In this document: positions 20,750-29,613 of the stretch, one piece after another
Layout: each line of letters opens with the position of its first letter
Position numbering within the stretch: the stretch's first letter is position 1
Source of the DNA: Lolliginicoccus lacisalsi
Lineage (GTDB): Bacteria > Actinomycetota > Actinomycetes > Mycobacteriales > Mycobacteriaceae
Direction: 5' to 3'
NCBI RefSeq assembly: GCF_014841105.1
Contig: NZ_JACYWE010000004.1
Span: 239,928 to 303,927, forward strand
DNA: 64,000 nt
Notes under the pieces: generated by a model
Told to the model about the DNA's origin: nothing
Database searches by the model: none
Seen by the model: only the letters and a program-made list of their open reading frames with translations
Made by a program: the position numbers and the translations under genes

Positions 20750-21981
20750 ATCCCGTCGAAGCCGGGAAGCGTCTTGGCGGTGGTGCCGATGTCATCGACC
20801 TCCACGTCGGGGACGACCAGCCCGATGATCGCCCCAGCCGTGGCCATGCGGTGATCCGCGTAGGCATGCCACAGGCCACCGCGCAATGGCACCGGGGAGA
20901 TCTCCAGGCCATCCTCGGTCTCCACGCATTGCCCGCCGAGCCGGGTGATCTCGGTGGCGAGCGCGGCCAGGCGATCGGTCTCGTGGCCACGCAGGTGCGC
21001 GATGCCCCGCAATCGTGACGGGGCCTCCGCGAGGGCCGCGAGCGCCGCGATCGTGGGCGTGAGCTCTCCGATATCCCCGAGGTCCGCATCGATGCCCGCG
21101 AGGGCGCCGGTGCCCGTGACGGTGAGGCCATCCGCGTCCAGCCGGACCTCGCACCCCATGCGCTCGAGCAGGACACGGATCTGATCGCCCGCCTGCGTCG
21201 TCTCCTTCGGCCAGCCTGGCACCGTCACCGAGCCCCCGGTGACCGCGGCGGCCGCGAGGAAGGGCGTCGCGTTCGACAGGTCGGGCTCGATGTCCCACGT
21301 CGTCGCGGCCACGGGCGTGGGCGCGATCCGCCAGGTCGTGGGCTCGGGCCGCTCCACGGTGACCCCGGCCTGGGCCAGCATCTCCACCGTCATGTCGATG
21401 TGCGGCGTGGAGGGGACCTTGCCGCCCGAGTGCCGCACCGTGACGCCCTGCTCGAAGCGCGCCCCGGCGAGGAGGAGGCCCGAGACGAACTGGGAGGACC
21501 CCGAGGCATCGATCGTTACCTCGCCTCCCCGCACGGCTCCCGTGCCCCGGACGGTGAAGGGCAACGCTGATCCCTCGACGTCCGCCCCCAGGGCCCGCAG
21601 CGCGTCGAGCGTCACGCCCTGGGGGCGGACGCGGGCCTGCTCATCGCCATCGAACCGCACCGCGCCACTGGCGAGCGCCGCGACGCCGGGCAGGAAGCGC
21701 ATCACGGTGCCGGCGAGCCCGCAATCGATATCCGTGCCATGCAGCGGGCCTGGCTCCACGAGCAGCTCGGTGGGGGACTGCTCAGTGATGCCGGTGCCGA
21801 GCGCGCGCAAGCCCTCGATCATCAGGTTCGTGTCCCGGCTGCGGAGCGCGCCGCGCACCGTGGACGGGCCGTTCGCCAGCGCCGCGAGCACCAGCGCCCG
21901 GTTGGTCGCCGATTTCGATCCGGGGACGGCAACGACAGCGGAGATCGGGGCAGGATGATGCGGGGCGCGCCATGAGCTCAT
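20713..21981 (-). CDS. aroA: 3-phosphoshikimate 1-carboxyvinyltransferase
   Basis: 422-residue EPSP synthase of the shikimate pathway, joining PEP to shikimate 3-phosphate. The N-terminal motif [18 protein letters not shown] and the later [13 protein letters not shown] are family hallmarks. The C-terminal segment [20 protein letters not shown] carries the conserved Asp-His-Arg-Met. ATG 21981 gives an N-terminus like that of Rv3227; an upstream in-frame extension to 22020 adds a basic stretch without conservation. rsgA overlaps its 3' end, so the two are one transcription unit, divergent from the SRAP gene. Confidence 0.96.
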   Translation of the reverse strand: MSSWRAPHHPAPISAVVAVPGSKSATNRALVLAALANGPSTVRGALRSRDTNLMIEGLRALGTGITEQSPTELLVEPGPLHGTDIDCGLAGTVMRFLPGVAALASGAVRFDGDEQARVRPQGVTLDALRALGADVEGSALPFTVRGTGAVRGGEVTIDASGSSQFVSGLLLAGARFEQGVTVRHSGGKVPSTPHIDMTVEMLAQAGVTVERPEPTTWRIAPTPVAATTWDIEPDLSNATPFLAAAAVTGGSVTVPGWPKETTQAGDQIRVLLERMGCEVRLDADGLTVTGTGALAGIDADLGDIGELTPTIAALAALAEAPSRLRGIAHLRGHETDRLAALATEITRLGGQCVETEDGLEISPVPLRGGLWHAYADHRMATAGAIIGLVVPDVEVDDIGTTAKTLPGFDGMWNSMLEGGDPR

Positions 21982-22082
21982 GCGCCCATCTTCTCGCATC
22001 CGGCACGCCCTCCGCGACAACGGGGCCGATCGGGCCGGCTCGATCGCGGTGAATTGTCAGGCACTCGTGCCACGATGGAGCC

Positions 22083-22850
22083 ATGTGCGGACGATACGCG
22101 GTGACCGCGGACCCTGCGACGCTCGCGGAGGAGCTCGATGCTCTGGACGAGACCGAGGGCGCGGCCCGGACCGGATACAACATCGCGCCCACCACGGAGA
22201 TCGCGGCGGTCGTTGACCGGCATGATCACTCCGGGGGCGACGACAATGCCGGGGCAGCAGTGCGGCGCAGGATCAGGGCGATGCGCTGGGGGCTTGTTCC
22301 GGCGTGGGCCAAGGATCTCCAGTCCGGGCCCTTGCTGTTCAACGCGCGCTCGGAGACGGTGGCGACCAAGCCCGCGTTCCGCACGTCCTATGCCCGCCAC
22401 CGGTGCCTCGTGCCGATGGATGGCTGGTACGAGTGGATGCCCGCCACGAGCGGCAGCCGCCCTGCCAAGATTCCGTACTTCATGAGCCGGCACGACGGTG
22501 AACGGCTCTATGCGGCCAGCATCTGGTCGGCATGGAAGAACCCCAAGGGGCCCGGTGACGGCACCACAATGCTGAGCTGCTCGATCCTCACCACGGCCGC
22601 AGTAGGGGACCTCGCGGCCATCCACGATCGCATGCCCCTGATGCTCCATGCGAGGCAGTGGGATCAATGGCTCGATCCCGATGGAGGCCCGCCCGACGCG
22701 CTGCTCGAAAGCCCCGGCGAGGCCTTCGCGTCGGCGATCGCCATCCGCGAGGTCCGGCCGCTGGTCAACAGCGTCCGCAACGATGGCCCCGAGCTAGTCG
22801 AGCCCGTGCCCGGGGCGAGCGACGGCGATGATGCACCGGCGTTGTTCTAG
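22083..22850 (+). CDS. SRAP (HMCES/YedK) abasic-site crosslinking protein
   Basis: 255-residue SOS-response-associated peptidase family protein. These enzymes shield abasic sites in single-stranded DNA by forming a covalent bond through Cys2. The N-terminus MCGRYAVTA supplies that Cys2, and the conserved NARSETV, PMDGWYEWM and DRMPLML segments follow. The catalytic His is in the IHDRMP region. It corresponds to Rv3226c. It is transcribed divergently from aroA across a gap of about 100 bp. Confidence 0.93.
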   Translation: MCGRYAVTADPATLAEELDALDETEGAARTGYNIAPTTEIAAVVDRHDHSGGDDNAGAAVRRRIRAMRWGLVPAWAKDLQSGPLLFNARSETVATKPAFRTSYARHRCLVPMDGWYEWMPATSGSRPAKIPYFMSRHDGERLYAASIWSAWKNPKGPGDGTTMLSCSILTTAAVGDLAAIHDRMPLMLHARQWDQWLDPDGGPPDALLESPGEAFASAIAIREVRPLVNSVRNDGPELVEPVPGASDGDDAPALF

Positions 22851-22879
22851 GAAGCGCGGCGGCATCCTCGAGCTGCGCG

Positions 22880-22905
22880 GGAACAAAAGCCCTCGTCCAC
22901 AGGTT
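22880..22905 (+). promoter_or_regulatory. SigH/SigR-type promoter upstream of sigH
   Basis: GGAAC (22880-22884) and GTT (22903-22905) are separated by exactly 18 bp, matching the GGAAT-N18-GTT consensus of the thiol-oxidative-stress sigma factors SigH/SigR. Transcription from about 22913 would make sigH autoregulated, as known for SigH in mycobacteria and SigR in Streptomyces. Confidence 0.75.
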
Positions 22906-23040
22906 GCACCGGACGGACGATAAACAAGGGGCGATCAGTGTAAGAGGTGTCGCGTGGGCTCATTGTGCATGGAAGCGCCGGTGGATCAGCGCCTCGGGCA
23001 GGCGGTAGTCTTGAAGACTGCTATCAGTGAAGGGGCGCCT

Positions 23041-23694
23041 GTGCCAAAAGCGAATCAGTACAGCCCGGCGGAGGGCACTGACGAGTCAGACAACGCCGTG
23101 GAGACCGCCACGCAGCTAGTGGAGCGGTTCGAGCGAGACGCCATGCCCATGATCGACCAGCTCTACGGGGCAGCGCTGCGGATGACGCGCAACCCCACCG
23201 ATGCTGAGGACCTCGTCCAGGAGACCTACCTCAAGGCGTACTCCGCGTTCAGCTCGTTCAAGAAGGGCACCAACCTCAAGGCGTGGCTGTATCGCATCAT
23301 GACCAACACCTATATCAATGGGTACCGAAAGAAGCAGCGGCAGCCCGCGCAGTATCCCACTGACGAGATCACCGACTGGCAGATGGCCGCATCGGCCGAG
23401 CACCAGTCCACCGGCCTGAAGTCCGCCGAGGTCGAGGCCCTCGATGCACTGCCGGACGATGAGATCAAGAACGCCCTGCAATCCCTGCCCGAGGAATTCC
23501 GCATGGCTGTCTACTACGCCGACGTGGAGGGATTCCCCTACAAGGAGATCGCGGACATCATGGGCACGCCGATCGGCACCGTCATGTCCAGGTTGCACCG
23601 TGGTCGCAAGCAGCTCCGTGCCGCTCTCGCCGATGTCGCCCGTGACCGGGGATTCATGCGCAACGCCGCAGACGGCGAGGAGGAGAACGCGTGA
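23041..23694 (+). CDS. sigH: ECF sigma factor SigH (SigR family)
   Basis: 217-residue group 4 sigma factor directing the response to oxidative, disulfide and heat stress. Region 2 contains [20 protein letters not shown] and the very conserved [15 protein letters not shown] followed by [19 protein letters not shown]. Region 4 contains [19 protein letters not shown] and [18 protein letters not shown] start at GTG 23041 after GAAGGGG. An in-frame extension back to GTG 22954 lies downstream of the autoregulated promoter and could give a longer isoform of 246 residues (see findings). The stop overlaps the anti-sigma gene by 4 bp. Confidence 0.94.
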   Translation: MPKANQYSPAEGTDESDNAVETATQLVERFERDAMPMIDQLYGAALRMTRNPTDAEDLVQETYLKAYSAFSSFKKGTNLKAWLYRIMTNTYINGYRKKQRQPAQYPTDEITDWQMAASAEHQSTGLKSAEVEALDALPDDEIKNALQSLPEEFRMAVYYADVEGFPYKEIADIMGTPIGTVMSRLHRGRKQLRAALADVARDRGFMRNAADGEEENA

Positions 23695-24026
23695 TGAGCA
23701 GCCACGACCACACCGGCTCCGGCCTGGATCCCCACGATGATGGCCACGATCACGAGCATGGGCTCGACTGCTCCGCAGTGATGGCTGACGTCTATCTCCT
23801 GCTCGACAACGAATGTGCCGACGGGGTCCGCGAACGGCTCCAGGCGCACCTCGACAATTGTGGTCCATGCCTCGAGCACTACGGCATCGAGGAGAAGATC
23901 AAGCGCATGCTGTCTCGAAAGTGCGCGGGGGAGCGGGCCCCCGAGAGCCTGCGCGAGCGCCTCACCCTCGAGATCCGGCGCCAGGTCATCTACGGCGAGA
24001 TCACCCGCGTCCGCTACGAGGACTAG
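23691..24026 (+). CDS. rshA: Zinc-binding anti-sigma factor of SigH (RshA/RsrA)
   Basis: 111-residue redox-sensitive anti-sigma factor of the ZAS family. Under reducing conditions it binds SigH; disulfide formation releases the sigma factor. The signature HxxxCxxC reads HLDNCGPC (about residues 47-54), and an upstream Cys in [15 protein letters not shown] corresponds to the fourth zinc/redox ligand. The N-terminus is unusually rich in His and Asp. Start is GTG 23691 (7 nt after AGGAGG, overlapping the sigH stop), or the adjacent ATG 23694. Confidence 0.92.
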   Translation: MMSSHDHTGSGLDPHDDGHDHEHGLDCSAVMADVYLLLDNECADGVRERLQAHLDNCGPCLEHYGIEEKIKRMLSRKCAGERAPESLRERLTLEIRRQVIYGEITRVRYED

Positions 24027-24121
24027 CTGCCGGGTCCGCGGGCGGGGGCTGGCCGACGTCCGCGCGGTGGCCGGCGTCCGCGCGGTGGCTGGCCGGCGTC
24101 CGCGAGTGGTGGCTGGCGGCA

Positions 24122-24189
24122 AAAGCACCGGAAACGGGCAAACGCGATAGAAGCTGACCAGGATATTTCACGGCTTCTATCGCGTTTGC
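24122..24189. repeat. Convergent-end palindromic repeat, copy B
   Basis: A perfect 17-bp inverted repeat GCAAACGCGATAGAAGC (24138-24154) / GCTTCTATCGCGTTTGC (24173-24189) with an 18-nt loop, preceded by the conserved AAAGCACCGGAAAC (24122-24135) shared with copies C and D. It lies between convergent rshA and bL37 genes. Immediately upstream (about 24038-24119) is a GC-rich imperfect tandem repeat built on ggccggcgtccgcgcggtgg. No protein is encoded. It may act as a bidirectional terminator; conservation outside the stem points to a dispersed repeat family. Confidence 0.75.
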
Positions 24190-24314
24190 TGTCGTGGCAC
24201 GCCCCCGAGCCGGCACGCCCCCCCAGGTCAGGATTCACGCCTGCAGGAACACCTGTGGGGCCTGACCGGTGTATCGGTCGGGCCCCACAGGTGACGGCTC
24301 AGAGCGTTCGGTGC

Positions 24315-24389
24315 TCAGGCGTTTGGGCGCTTGCCGTGGTTTGCCTTGTTCTTGCGGCGGTCACGACGCTTGCGGCCTCGCTTGCTCAT
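24315..24389 (-). CDS. Ribosomal protein bL37 (24 residues)
   Basis: Very small basic protein starting MSKRGRKRRDRRKNKANHG and ending KRPNA. It matches the actinobacterial 50S subunit protein bL37 described from mycobacterial ribosome structures, which is of the same size and composition. ATG 24389 is preceded on its strand by GGAGAC at a normal distance. A TACACT on the same strand upstream (near 24445) could be its -10 element. It is transcribed convergently to the sigH operon and divergently from the biotinyl protein gene. Confidence 0.85.
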   Translation of the reverse strand: MSKRGRKRRDRRKNKANHGKRPNA

Positions 24390-24707
24390 GGGCTGTCTCC
24401 TTGGACATGAAATGGTTATCCACGCATTGGGTTGCCGATCCAGTGTACTCGTTGCCGGAGCATGCTCCGCACAGCAGCGGCACAGCAGCCGCACAGCAGC
24501 GGCACGGCACGGCACAGCCCTGCGCACGGCCCAGGACAGCCTCTCGTGCGCCCTCCGCCATGCCTTGGCTGCCCTGCTGGCTTTTGGCGCGCGCTGTGTC
24601 CGCGGAGCCGGTAGCGGCGCGCTAGTTGCCTGCCGGTGCGAGGTGGCGGGTAGTGACTGGGCTAGCCTTGGGGGATCAGTGTGATCGATGTCGCTGCGGA
24701 GGAACCC
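24390..24707. other. Divergent intergenic region with 11-bp tandem repeats
   Basis: 318 bp between bL37 and the biotinyl protein gene. About four imperfect 11-bp units of the form CGCACAGCAGC (24468-24511) are seen. A TAGCCT at 24663-24668 may be the -10 element of the downstream gene. No further gene is supported. Confidence 0.45.
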
Positions 24708-24923
24708 ATGGCGGAAAATGTGCGTGCGGAAATGGTCGCGAAGGTGCTCGATGTCGTGGTCCATCCTGGTGATGTCGTGAAGGAGGGGGACACTCTCGTG
24801 CTGCTCGAGTCGATGAAGATGGAGATCCCCGTCTTGTCCGAGTTCAACGGCACGGTCGACGTCGTGAACGTCACGAAAGATGATGTGATCCAGCAGGGTG
24901 ACCTCATCGCGGTCATCTCCTAG
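24708..24923 (+). CDS. Biotinyl-domain carrier protein (TB7.3-type)
   Basis: 71-residue stand-alone biotin/lipoyl attachment domain. The biotinylation motif ESMKMEIPV holds the modified Lys, and the chain ends GDLIAVIS exactly like M. tuberculosis TB7.3 (Rv3221c), which has the same length. It may serve as a mobile carboxyl carrier for an acyl-CoA carboxylase elsewhere; the partner is unknown. ATG 24708 follows GGAGG at a close normal spacing; the GTG at 24681 would add nine non-conserved residues. The PdtaS kinase starts 9 bp later. Confidence 0.93.
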   Translation: MAENVRAEMVAKVLDVVVHPGDVVKEGDTLVLLESMKMEIPVLSEFNGTVDVVNVTKDDVIQQGDLIAVIS

Positions 24924-24932
24924 GCCCCGCTT

Positions 24933-26489
24933 GTGTCCACCCTGAGCGCGCTGCTCGCCGAGCACACCGATCTGCCGGGCGAGGCCGTGAACCATCTGCA
25001 GCGCCTGGTGGGCGAGTGGCAGTTGATCGCGGACCTGGCATTCTCGGACTTCCTGATGTGGGTCGCCACCGGGGACCTCGAGGACGATGACGGCGCCGAC
25101 GACCTGGCCGGGGCCCGCGCGGTGTGCGTGGCGCAATGCCGGCCAACGACGGCGCCGACGGTGTATCCGCGGGATCTCGTGAGCAGTGGCGTCGAGTGGG
25201 AGGATCACCCGGAGCTCGTGGCGGCCATGCTGCGGGGGGAGATCCTGCGGGAGGATACGCCCCGCTGGCATGAGGGCACGCCGCTGGCGCGCGAGGCCAT
25301 CCCGGTGCGCTCTGGCGGTCAGATCATCGCTGTGCTCACGCGGGATTCCTCGCTGGCGCAGCTGCGGGTGCCGAGCGCCCTGGAGATGGCCTACATCGCG
25401 TGCGCGGGCGACTTGTGCCAGATGATCTGCGATGGCAGCTTCCCGCTCCGCGAGGATCTCGCGGGCATCCAGTCGAGCCCGCGGGCGGGGGATGGGCTCA
25501 TCCGGATCGGGGTCGATGGCGTCGCGGAGTACGCGAGCCCTAACGCTTTGTCTGCGTATCACCGGATGGGTCTGAGCACGGAGATTTCGGGCCATGATCT
25601 CGTGGCGCTGACGCGGCCGCTGATCTCGGATCCGTTCGATGCGCAGGAGTTCGCGGTGCGGGGCAAGGCCGTGACGGCGCGGGAGTCGAGCATGCGGATG
25701 GAGATCGATGCGCGCGGGGCGACGGTGCTGTTCCGCGCGCTGCCGCTATACCCGCATGGTGTCGCGGGCGGCGCGCTCGTGCTGGTGCGCGACATCACCG
25801 AGGTCAAGCGGCGCGATCGGGCGCTGCTGTCGAAGGATGCGACGATCCGCGAGATCCATCATCGGGTGAAGAACAACCTGCAAACGGTGGCAGCCTTGCT
25901 GCGCCTTCAGGTGCGGCGGACGACGAACGAGGAGGCGCGCCAGGCGCTCGCGGAGTCGGTGCGCCGGGTGAGCTCCATCGCGCTGGTCCATGACACGTTG
26001 TCGATGTCGGTGGACGAGCAGGTGAACCTCGATGATGTCATCGATCGCTTGGTCCCGATGATGGTGGATGTGGCGACGATCGGGAAGCCCATCGACGTGC
26101 GGCGCGAGGGCAGCCTCGGGGTGATGCCCGCGGACAAGGCGACGCCGCTGGTGATGGTGCTGACCGAGCTCGTTCAGAACGCGATCGAGCATGCGTTCAA
26201 CATGGGCGCGACGGCGGACCTGCACTACGCCGCGATGACCGAGACGGACGATTCCCGCGGCGAGATAGTGCTGCGCGCGGAGCGGTCCGCCCGCTCGCTC
26301 GACGTGGTGATCCACGACAACGGCAACGGGCTTCCCGATGGCTTCAGCCTGGAGAAGTCCGACCGGCTGGGCCTGCAGATCGTGCGGACTCTGGTCGCGG
26401 CCGAGCTCGGAGGCTCGCTGACCCTGCAGGAGAGCGCGGATGGTGGCACGGATGCATTGCTGCGCGTGCCGCTGGGGCGGCGGCGATAG
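24933..26489 (+). CDS. pdtaS: Sensor histidine kinase PdtaS
   Basis: 518-residue cytosolic histidine kinase of the HisKA_2 (HWE-like) class. Domains in order: GAF-like (about 20-150), PAS-like (about 185-295), dimerisation/phospho-acceptor with His309/His310 in IREIHHRVKNNLQTV, and HATPase with NAIEHAFNMG and DNGNGLPDGF. In mycobacteria PdtaS phosphorylates the ANTAR-domain RNA-binding regulator PdtaR, acting by antitermination; PdtaR is not in this window. No membrane segment is seen. GTG 24933 has no strong ribosome site; translation is likely coupled to the gene 9 bp upstream. Confidence 0.93.
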   Translation: MSTLSALLAEHTDLPGEAVNHLQRLVGEWQLIADLAFSDFLMWVATGDLEDDDGADDLAGARAVCVAQCRPTTAPTVYPRDLVSSGVEWEDHPELVAAMLRGEILREDTPRWHEGTPLAREAIPVRSGGQIIAVLTRDSSLAQLRVPSALEMAYIACAGDLCQMICDGSFPLREDLAGIQSSPRAGDGLIRIGVDGVAEYASPNALSAYHRMGLSTEISGHDLVALTRPLISDPFDAQEFAVRGKAVTARESSMRMEIDARGATVLFRALPLYPHGVAGGALVLVRDITEVKRRDRALLSKDATIREIHHRVKNNLQTVAALLRLQVRRTTNEEARQALAESVRRVSSIALVHDTLSMSVDEQVNLDDVIDRLVPMMVDVATIGKPIDVRREGSLGVMPADKATPLVMVLTELVQNAIEHAFNMGATADLHYAAMTETDDSRGEIVLRAERSARSLDVVIHDNGNGLPDGFSLEKSDRLGLQIVRTLVAAELGGSLTLQESADGGTDALLRVPLGRRR

Positions 26490-26525
26490 ATCATGCGAGG
26501 AGGACGGTTCACGCGGGGGGCGAGC

Positions 26526-26553
26526 GGCCCCGGGCATGAGCAAGCCCGGGGCC
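26526..26553. terminator. Terminator hairpin between pdtaS and whiB1
   Basis: A perfect 10-bp GC stem GGCCCCGGGC (26526-26535) / GCCCGGGGCC (26544-26553) with an 8-nt loop lies between convergent genes. A third copy of the arm, CCCCGGGC (26563-26570), follows and could form an alternative pairing. Confidence 0.65.
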
Positions 26554-26624
26554 ACGAATGGTCCCCGGGCTTGATGCTCGGCGCGGCAGGTCCCCGTCCT
26601 GGGGCGGCTCCCGCCAGTGTTGTG

Positions 26625-26879
26625 CTAGACCGTGCTGCGTGCGCGGGTGCGAGCCTTGCGACGCTTGAGCGCGCGGCGCTCGTCCTCGCTCATGCCGCCC
26701 CAGACGCCCGCGTCCTGTCCGGATTCCAGCGCCCACGAGAGGCATTCCGGGGGGACGGGGCATCGATTGCACACGATCTTGGCCTGCGCGATCTGTGCCA
26801 GCGCCGGACCGCTGTTCCCCACGGGGAAGAACAGTTCGGGATCCTCGTCGCGACAGACCGCCCTATGGCGCCAGTCCAT
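26625..26879 (-). CDS. whiB1: WhiB1 iron-sulfur transcription factor
   Basis: 84-residue Wbl protein binding a [4Fe-4S] cluster through Cys9, Cys37, Cys40 and Cys46 (CRDEDPELFF; CNRCPVPPEC). After the cluster come the GVWGGMSEDERR turn and a basic DNA-binding tail. WhiB1 is essential in mycobacteria, reacts with nitric oxide and interacts with the principal sigma factor. ATG 26879 follows GAGGAG on its strand. It stands alone with a long upstream region. Confidence 0.96.
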   Translation of the reverse strand: MDWRHRAVCRDEDPELFFPVGNSGPALAQIAQAKIVCNRCPVPPECLSWALESGQDAGVWGGMSEDERRALKRRKARTRARSTV

Positions 26880-27205
26880 AATCGGTACTCCTCACTGGGT
26901 GTGCCGCGCACGAGGGGCCAGGGTGCGTCACACCATAGTTGTTAGCAATTTATCCACGCGTAGCCAAAGTGTTTCCGCGCTGTTAACTAAGAATCGTGTC
27001 ACGATCCCTGTGGAAGTCAATAGGTTTCCGCAGGGCGTAACCTAAGTCACTGCGCTGGACCCGCGTGCGCGTCTTCGTAGCGCTAGCGCGTACGGGAGAG
27101 TGATGCTGCTCACTCCAATAGTTCTACGCTCGGAGACTCCAGTGTGCGGCAATTCGGGCAGATTCGCTACCGATGAGGAGCGCGCGGACACTTCTGTGTC
27201 CAGAA
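26880..27205 (-). promoter_or_regulatory. whiB1 upstream region
   Basis: 326 bp without a gene. On the minus strand a TATGGT element at about 26931-26936 may serve as -10 of whiB1. Small palindromes occur further upstream: TCGTG-T-CACGA (26993-27003) and GAGTGA/TCACTC around a 6-nt spacer (about 27098-27115). WhiB1 genes elsewhere are controlled by Crp-type regulators, but I find no clear TGTGA-N6-TCACA site. A GGACAC/GTGTCC hairpin (27186-27201) probably marks the end of the lipid-kinase transcript. Confidence 0.4.
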
Positions 27206-28168
27206 TCACACGCGAGAATTCTCCGGCGCGATCACGTCGAGCATGTCGGGCACCGCGTGGAATGCAACATCCTCCCGCATGCCGATATAGTCCCCGTCCA
27301 CCTGCAGGCCTATCGGCCGCGAAGCCCGGACCCGTACGCTGGGCACATCGTCGACCCGTAGCAGATGGCGATGCGAGGGCCCCGCGCTGTCGAACACGAT
27401 CTGCCGGGCCACCCGGGCTATCGGGACGACGCCTGCCGAGCGCATCGCGAAGACTCCCAGCCCATTATCGAAACTGACACCGGGATTTGTCAGCACGGGC
27501 CGATCATCGATGAAGGTCCATGGGCTCGCGTTGGAGACGAATGCGAAATACATGCCGTCATGGACCACTCCATCGGGTAGCTCCACCGACAGGGCCGGGG
27601 GCAGCCGCCGTTCCCGCAGGAATGCCCGCACCGCGGCCCGCATGTATCGGCCTGGTGTCGCGGCGTGCCCCGCCGCTCGCTTCTTCTCCACCGCGCGCAC
27701 CGCATGAGCATCGAGCCCCAGGCCAGCATTGAACAGGAACCAGCGACCCTCGCAATGCGCGAGGCCGATCCGGCGATGCTGCCGGCGCGCGGTCAGGTCC
27801 AGGATCTGGTTGGCAGCATCGAGCGGGTCCGGCGCGATTCCCAGCGACCGCGCGAACACGTTCGCGGACCCTCCCGGGATCACCGCGACCGACGGCACAG
27901 CCCCCATCGGTAGCGAGGTCAGCAGCCCCTCGCGCGGTGGCTCGAGGATGCCGTTGACAACCTCGTTGACGGTGCCATCGCCGCCATGAACGATGATCAG
28001 CGGATAGCCCTGCTTGGTCGCCTCGGCCGCGAGCTCGGCCGCGTGCCCGCGATGCTCGGTCTGCTTGATGCGCAGCGCCAGCTTGCTCGAGAGCGCATGA
28101 CCGATGAGGTCACGTCCGGCTGACGAGGTGGTCGTCGCGTGAGGGTTCACGATCAACAAGGCGCGCAC
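27206..28168 (-). CDS. Diacylglycerol/lipid kinase family protein
   Basis: 320-residue protein of the diacylglycerol kinase catalytic-domain family (Rv3218-like). It starts with RALLIVNPHATTTSSAGRD, has the nucleotide-binding HGGDGTVNEVVNGI near residues 61-74 and the IPGGSANVFARSLGI segment near 97-111. The C-terminal beta-sandwich includes LQVDGDYIG. The substrate (diacylglycerol, sphingosine-like or other lipid) cannot be told from sequence. GTG 28168 lies 8 nt after TAGGCT on its strand (28177-28182), consistent with a leaderless mRNA. It is divergent from the small membrane protein gene. Confidence 0.9.
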   Translation of the reverse strand: MRALLIVNPHATTTSSAGRDLIGHALSSKLALRIKQTEHRGHAAELAAEATKQGYPLIIVHGGDGTVNEVVNGILEPPREGLLTSLPMGAVPSVAVIPGGSANVFARSLGIAPDPLDAANQILDLTARRQHRRIGLAHCEGRWFLFNAGLGLDAHAVRAVEKKRAAGHAATPGRYMRAAVRAFLRERRLPPALSVELPDGVVHDGMYFAFVSNASPWTFIDDRPVLTNPGVSFDNGLGVFAMRSAGVVPIARVARQIVFDSAGPSHRHLLRVDDVPSVRVRASRPIGLQVDGDYIGMREDVAFHAVPDMLDVIAPENSRV

Positions 28169-28277
28169 GAGGACCTAGCCTAGCGGGTGAAAGTGTCCCC
28201 AGCGCGCCGCTGCGGATCCGCGGGCCGCGCGGTCGGTGGGCTACCACCTCGCGGTGCCGCTGCCTTACCCTGGCAGG

Positions 28278-28706
28278 GTGCCTAGGACTGGACCCGCCAT
28301 GCCCCCCGAGCCGGACGAGACCCTGCCGCTCCCGGTGCCGTGGGGAATCCGCGCCGCCGGAACCATCGTCGCCGCCCAGGGCGCGACCTGCTTGGGGCTC
28401 GGCTCCTGGTTCGCGGCCCGCGCGATCGGCGCGGGGGGCAACGAGGCGCGGTTCGGCCTCGTGCTGTCCTCCTGGTTCCTGCTGCTGGGCGCCGCGGTCC
28501 TCGCCGGCGGCATCGCGCTCGCGCTGGGCAAGCGGTGGGGGCGGGCCGTCGCGATCGTGATGCAGCTGCTCCTGCTGCCCGTGGTGTTCTCGATGATCAC
28601 GACCTCGCACCAGTACGCGCTCGGGTTCGGGCTCGGTGGCGTCGTCGTGCTGACGCTGGTGCTGATGATGTCCGGGCGCTCGAGCGACTGGCTCAACGCC
28701 GACTGA
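28278..28706 (+). CDS. Small integral membrane protein (Rv3217c-like)
   Basis: 142-residue protein with about four predicted membrane helices: AAGTIVAAQGATCLGLGSWF, FGLVLSSWFLLLGAAVLAGG, AVAIVMQLLLLPVVFSMI and YALGFGLGGVVVLTLVLMM. The C-terminal MSGRSSDWLNAD is cytosolic-looking. Function unknown. I start at GTG 28278 because TACCCT (28265-28270) is placed 7 nt before it like a -10 element of a leaderless gene; ATG 28299 is the alternative. By order it matches M. tuberculosis Rv3217c, after which entC-like genes present in that species are absent here. Confidence 0.75.
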   Translation: MPRTGPAMPPEPDETLPLPVPWGIRAAGTIVAAQGATCLGLGSWFAARAIGAGGNEARFGLVLSSWFLLLGAAVLAGGIALALGKRWGRAVAIVMQLLLLPVVFSMITTSHQYALGFGLGGVVVLTLVLMMSGRSSDWLNAD

Positions 28707-28796
28707 GGCCCCGGCGGAGAGCGGATATCGAATCGCCAGGCAAAACGCCCGCGCCGGTCCTCGCTTCGCGCGTGTTGGTCAGGGACTATAGGACAC

Positions 28797-29600
28797 GTGA
28801 CCAGAGTTCTCGCAATCGCCAATCAAAAAGGTGGCGTCGCCAAGACCACCACAGTGGCATCGCTGGGGGCTGCCCTCGCCTCGATGCAGCAACGCGTGCT
28901 GATCGTCGATCTCGACCCGCAGGCGTGCTTGACCTTCTCGCTCGGTCACGACCCCGACAACATCGACGCGTCGGTGCATGACGTGCTCGTTGGCTCGCAG
29001 AAGGTCAGCAACGTGGTCCTCGAGACCAGCGACGGGATGACCCTGCTGCCGTCCACCATCGACCTCGCCGGCGCCGAGGCCATGCTGCTCATGCGCCCCG
29101 GCCGCGAGTTCACGCTCCGCCGCGCCCTCGACACCGTCGCCCCCGAGTTCGACATCATGCTCATCGACTGCCCGCCGTCGCTCGGCGTGCTCACGCTCAA
29201 TGGCCTCACCGCCGCGGACTCGGTGATCGTGCCGCTGCAGTGCGAGACGCTCGCGCACCGAGGGGTGGGGCAGTTGCTGCGCACGGTGTCGGAGGTGCAG
29301 CAGATCACCAACCCTGACCTGTCGCTGCTCGGCGCCCTGCCGACGCTGTATGACGCGCGCACCACCCACAGCCGCGATGTGCTCGCGGATGTGTCCGACC
29401 GGTACGGCCTGCCCGTCCTCGCGCCACCGATCCCGCGCACCGTGAAGTTCGCCGAGGCCAGCGCGTCCGGTGCTTCCATCCTCGCGGCCCGGCGCAACAA
29501 GGGCGCCGATGCCTACCGCGCGCTCGCGCGCCAACTGCTCGATCACTGGCAGCAAGGCACCCCGCTCGCGACGTTCGACCCGTACGCCAAGGTCTCCTGA
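28797..29600 (+). CDS. ParA/Soj-like ATPase
   Basis: 267-residue deviant-Walker ATPase of the ParA/MinD family. It has IANQKGGVAKTTTVASLGAA (both signature lysines), VDLDPQAC and the IDCPPSLGVLTLNGL switch region. It resembles Rv3213c rather than the chromosomal ParA near oriC, and no parB gene adjoins it, so the cargo is unknown. GTG 28797 has no ribosome site; the ACTAT just upstream (28785-28789) may be part of a -10 element. It converges on the PQQ-like gene with a 13-bp gap. Confidence 0.9.
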   Translation: MTRVLAIANQKGGVAKTTTVASLGAALASMQQRVLIVDLDPQACLTFSLGHDPDNIDASVHDVLVGSQKVSNVVLETSDGMTLLPSTIDLAGAEAMLLMRPGREFTLRRALDTVAPEFDIMLIDCPPSLGVLTLNGLTAADSVIVPLQCETLAHRGVGQLLRTVSEVQQITNPDLSLLGALPTLYDARTTHSRDVLADVSDRYGLPVLAPPIPRTVKFAEASASGASILAARRNKGADAYRALARQLLDHWQQGTPLATFDPYAKVS

Positions 29601-29613
29601 TCAGCAGCGGCCG

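Noticed and set aside
24390-25595. Extended minus-strand protein ending in the bL37 sequence
   Set aside because: Only the last 24 codons are conserved and preceded by a ribosome site; the rest is antisense to the biotinyl protein and pdtaS genes.
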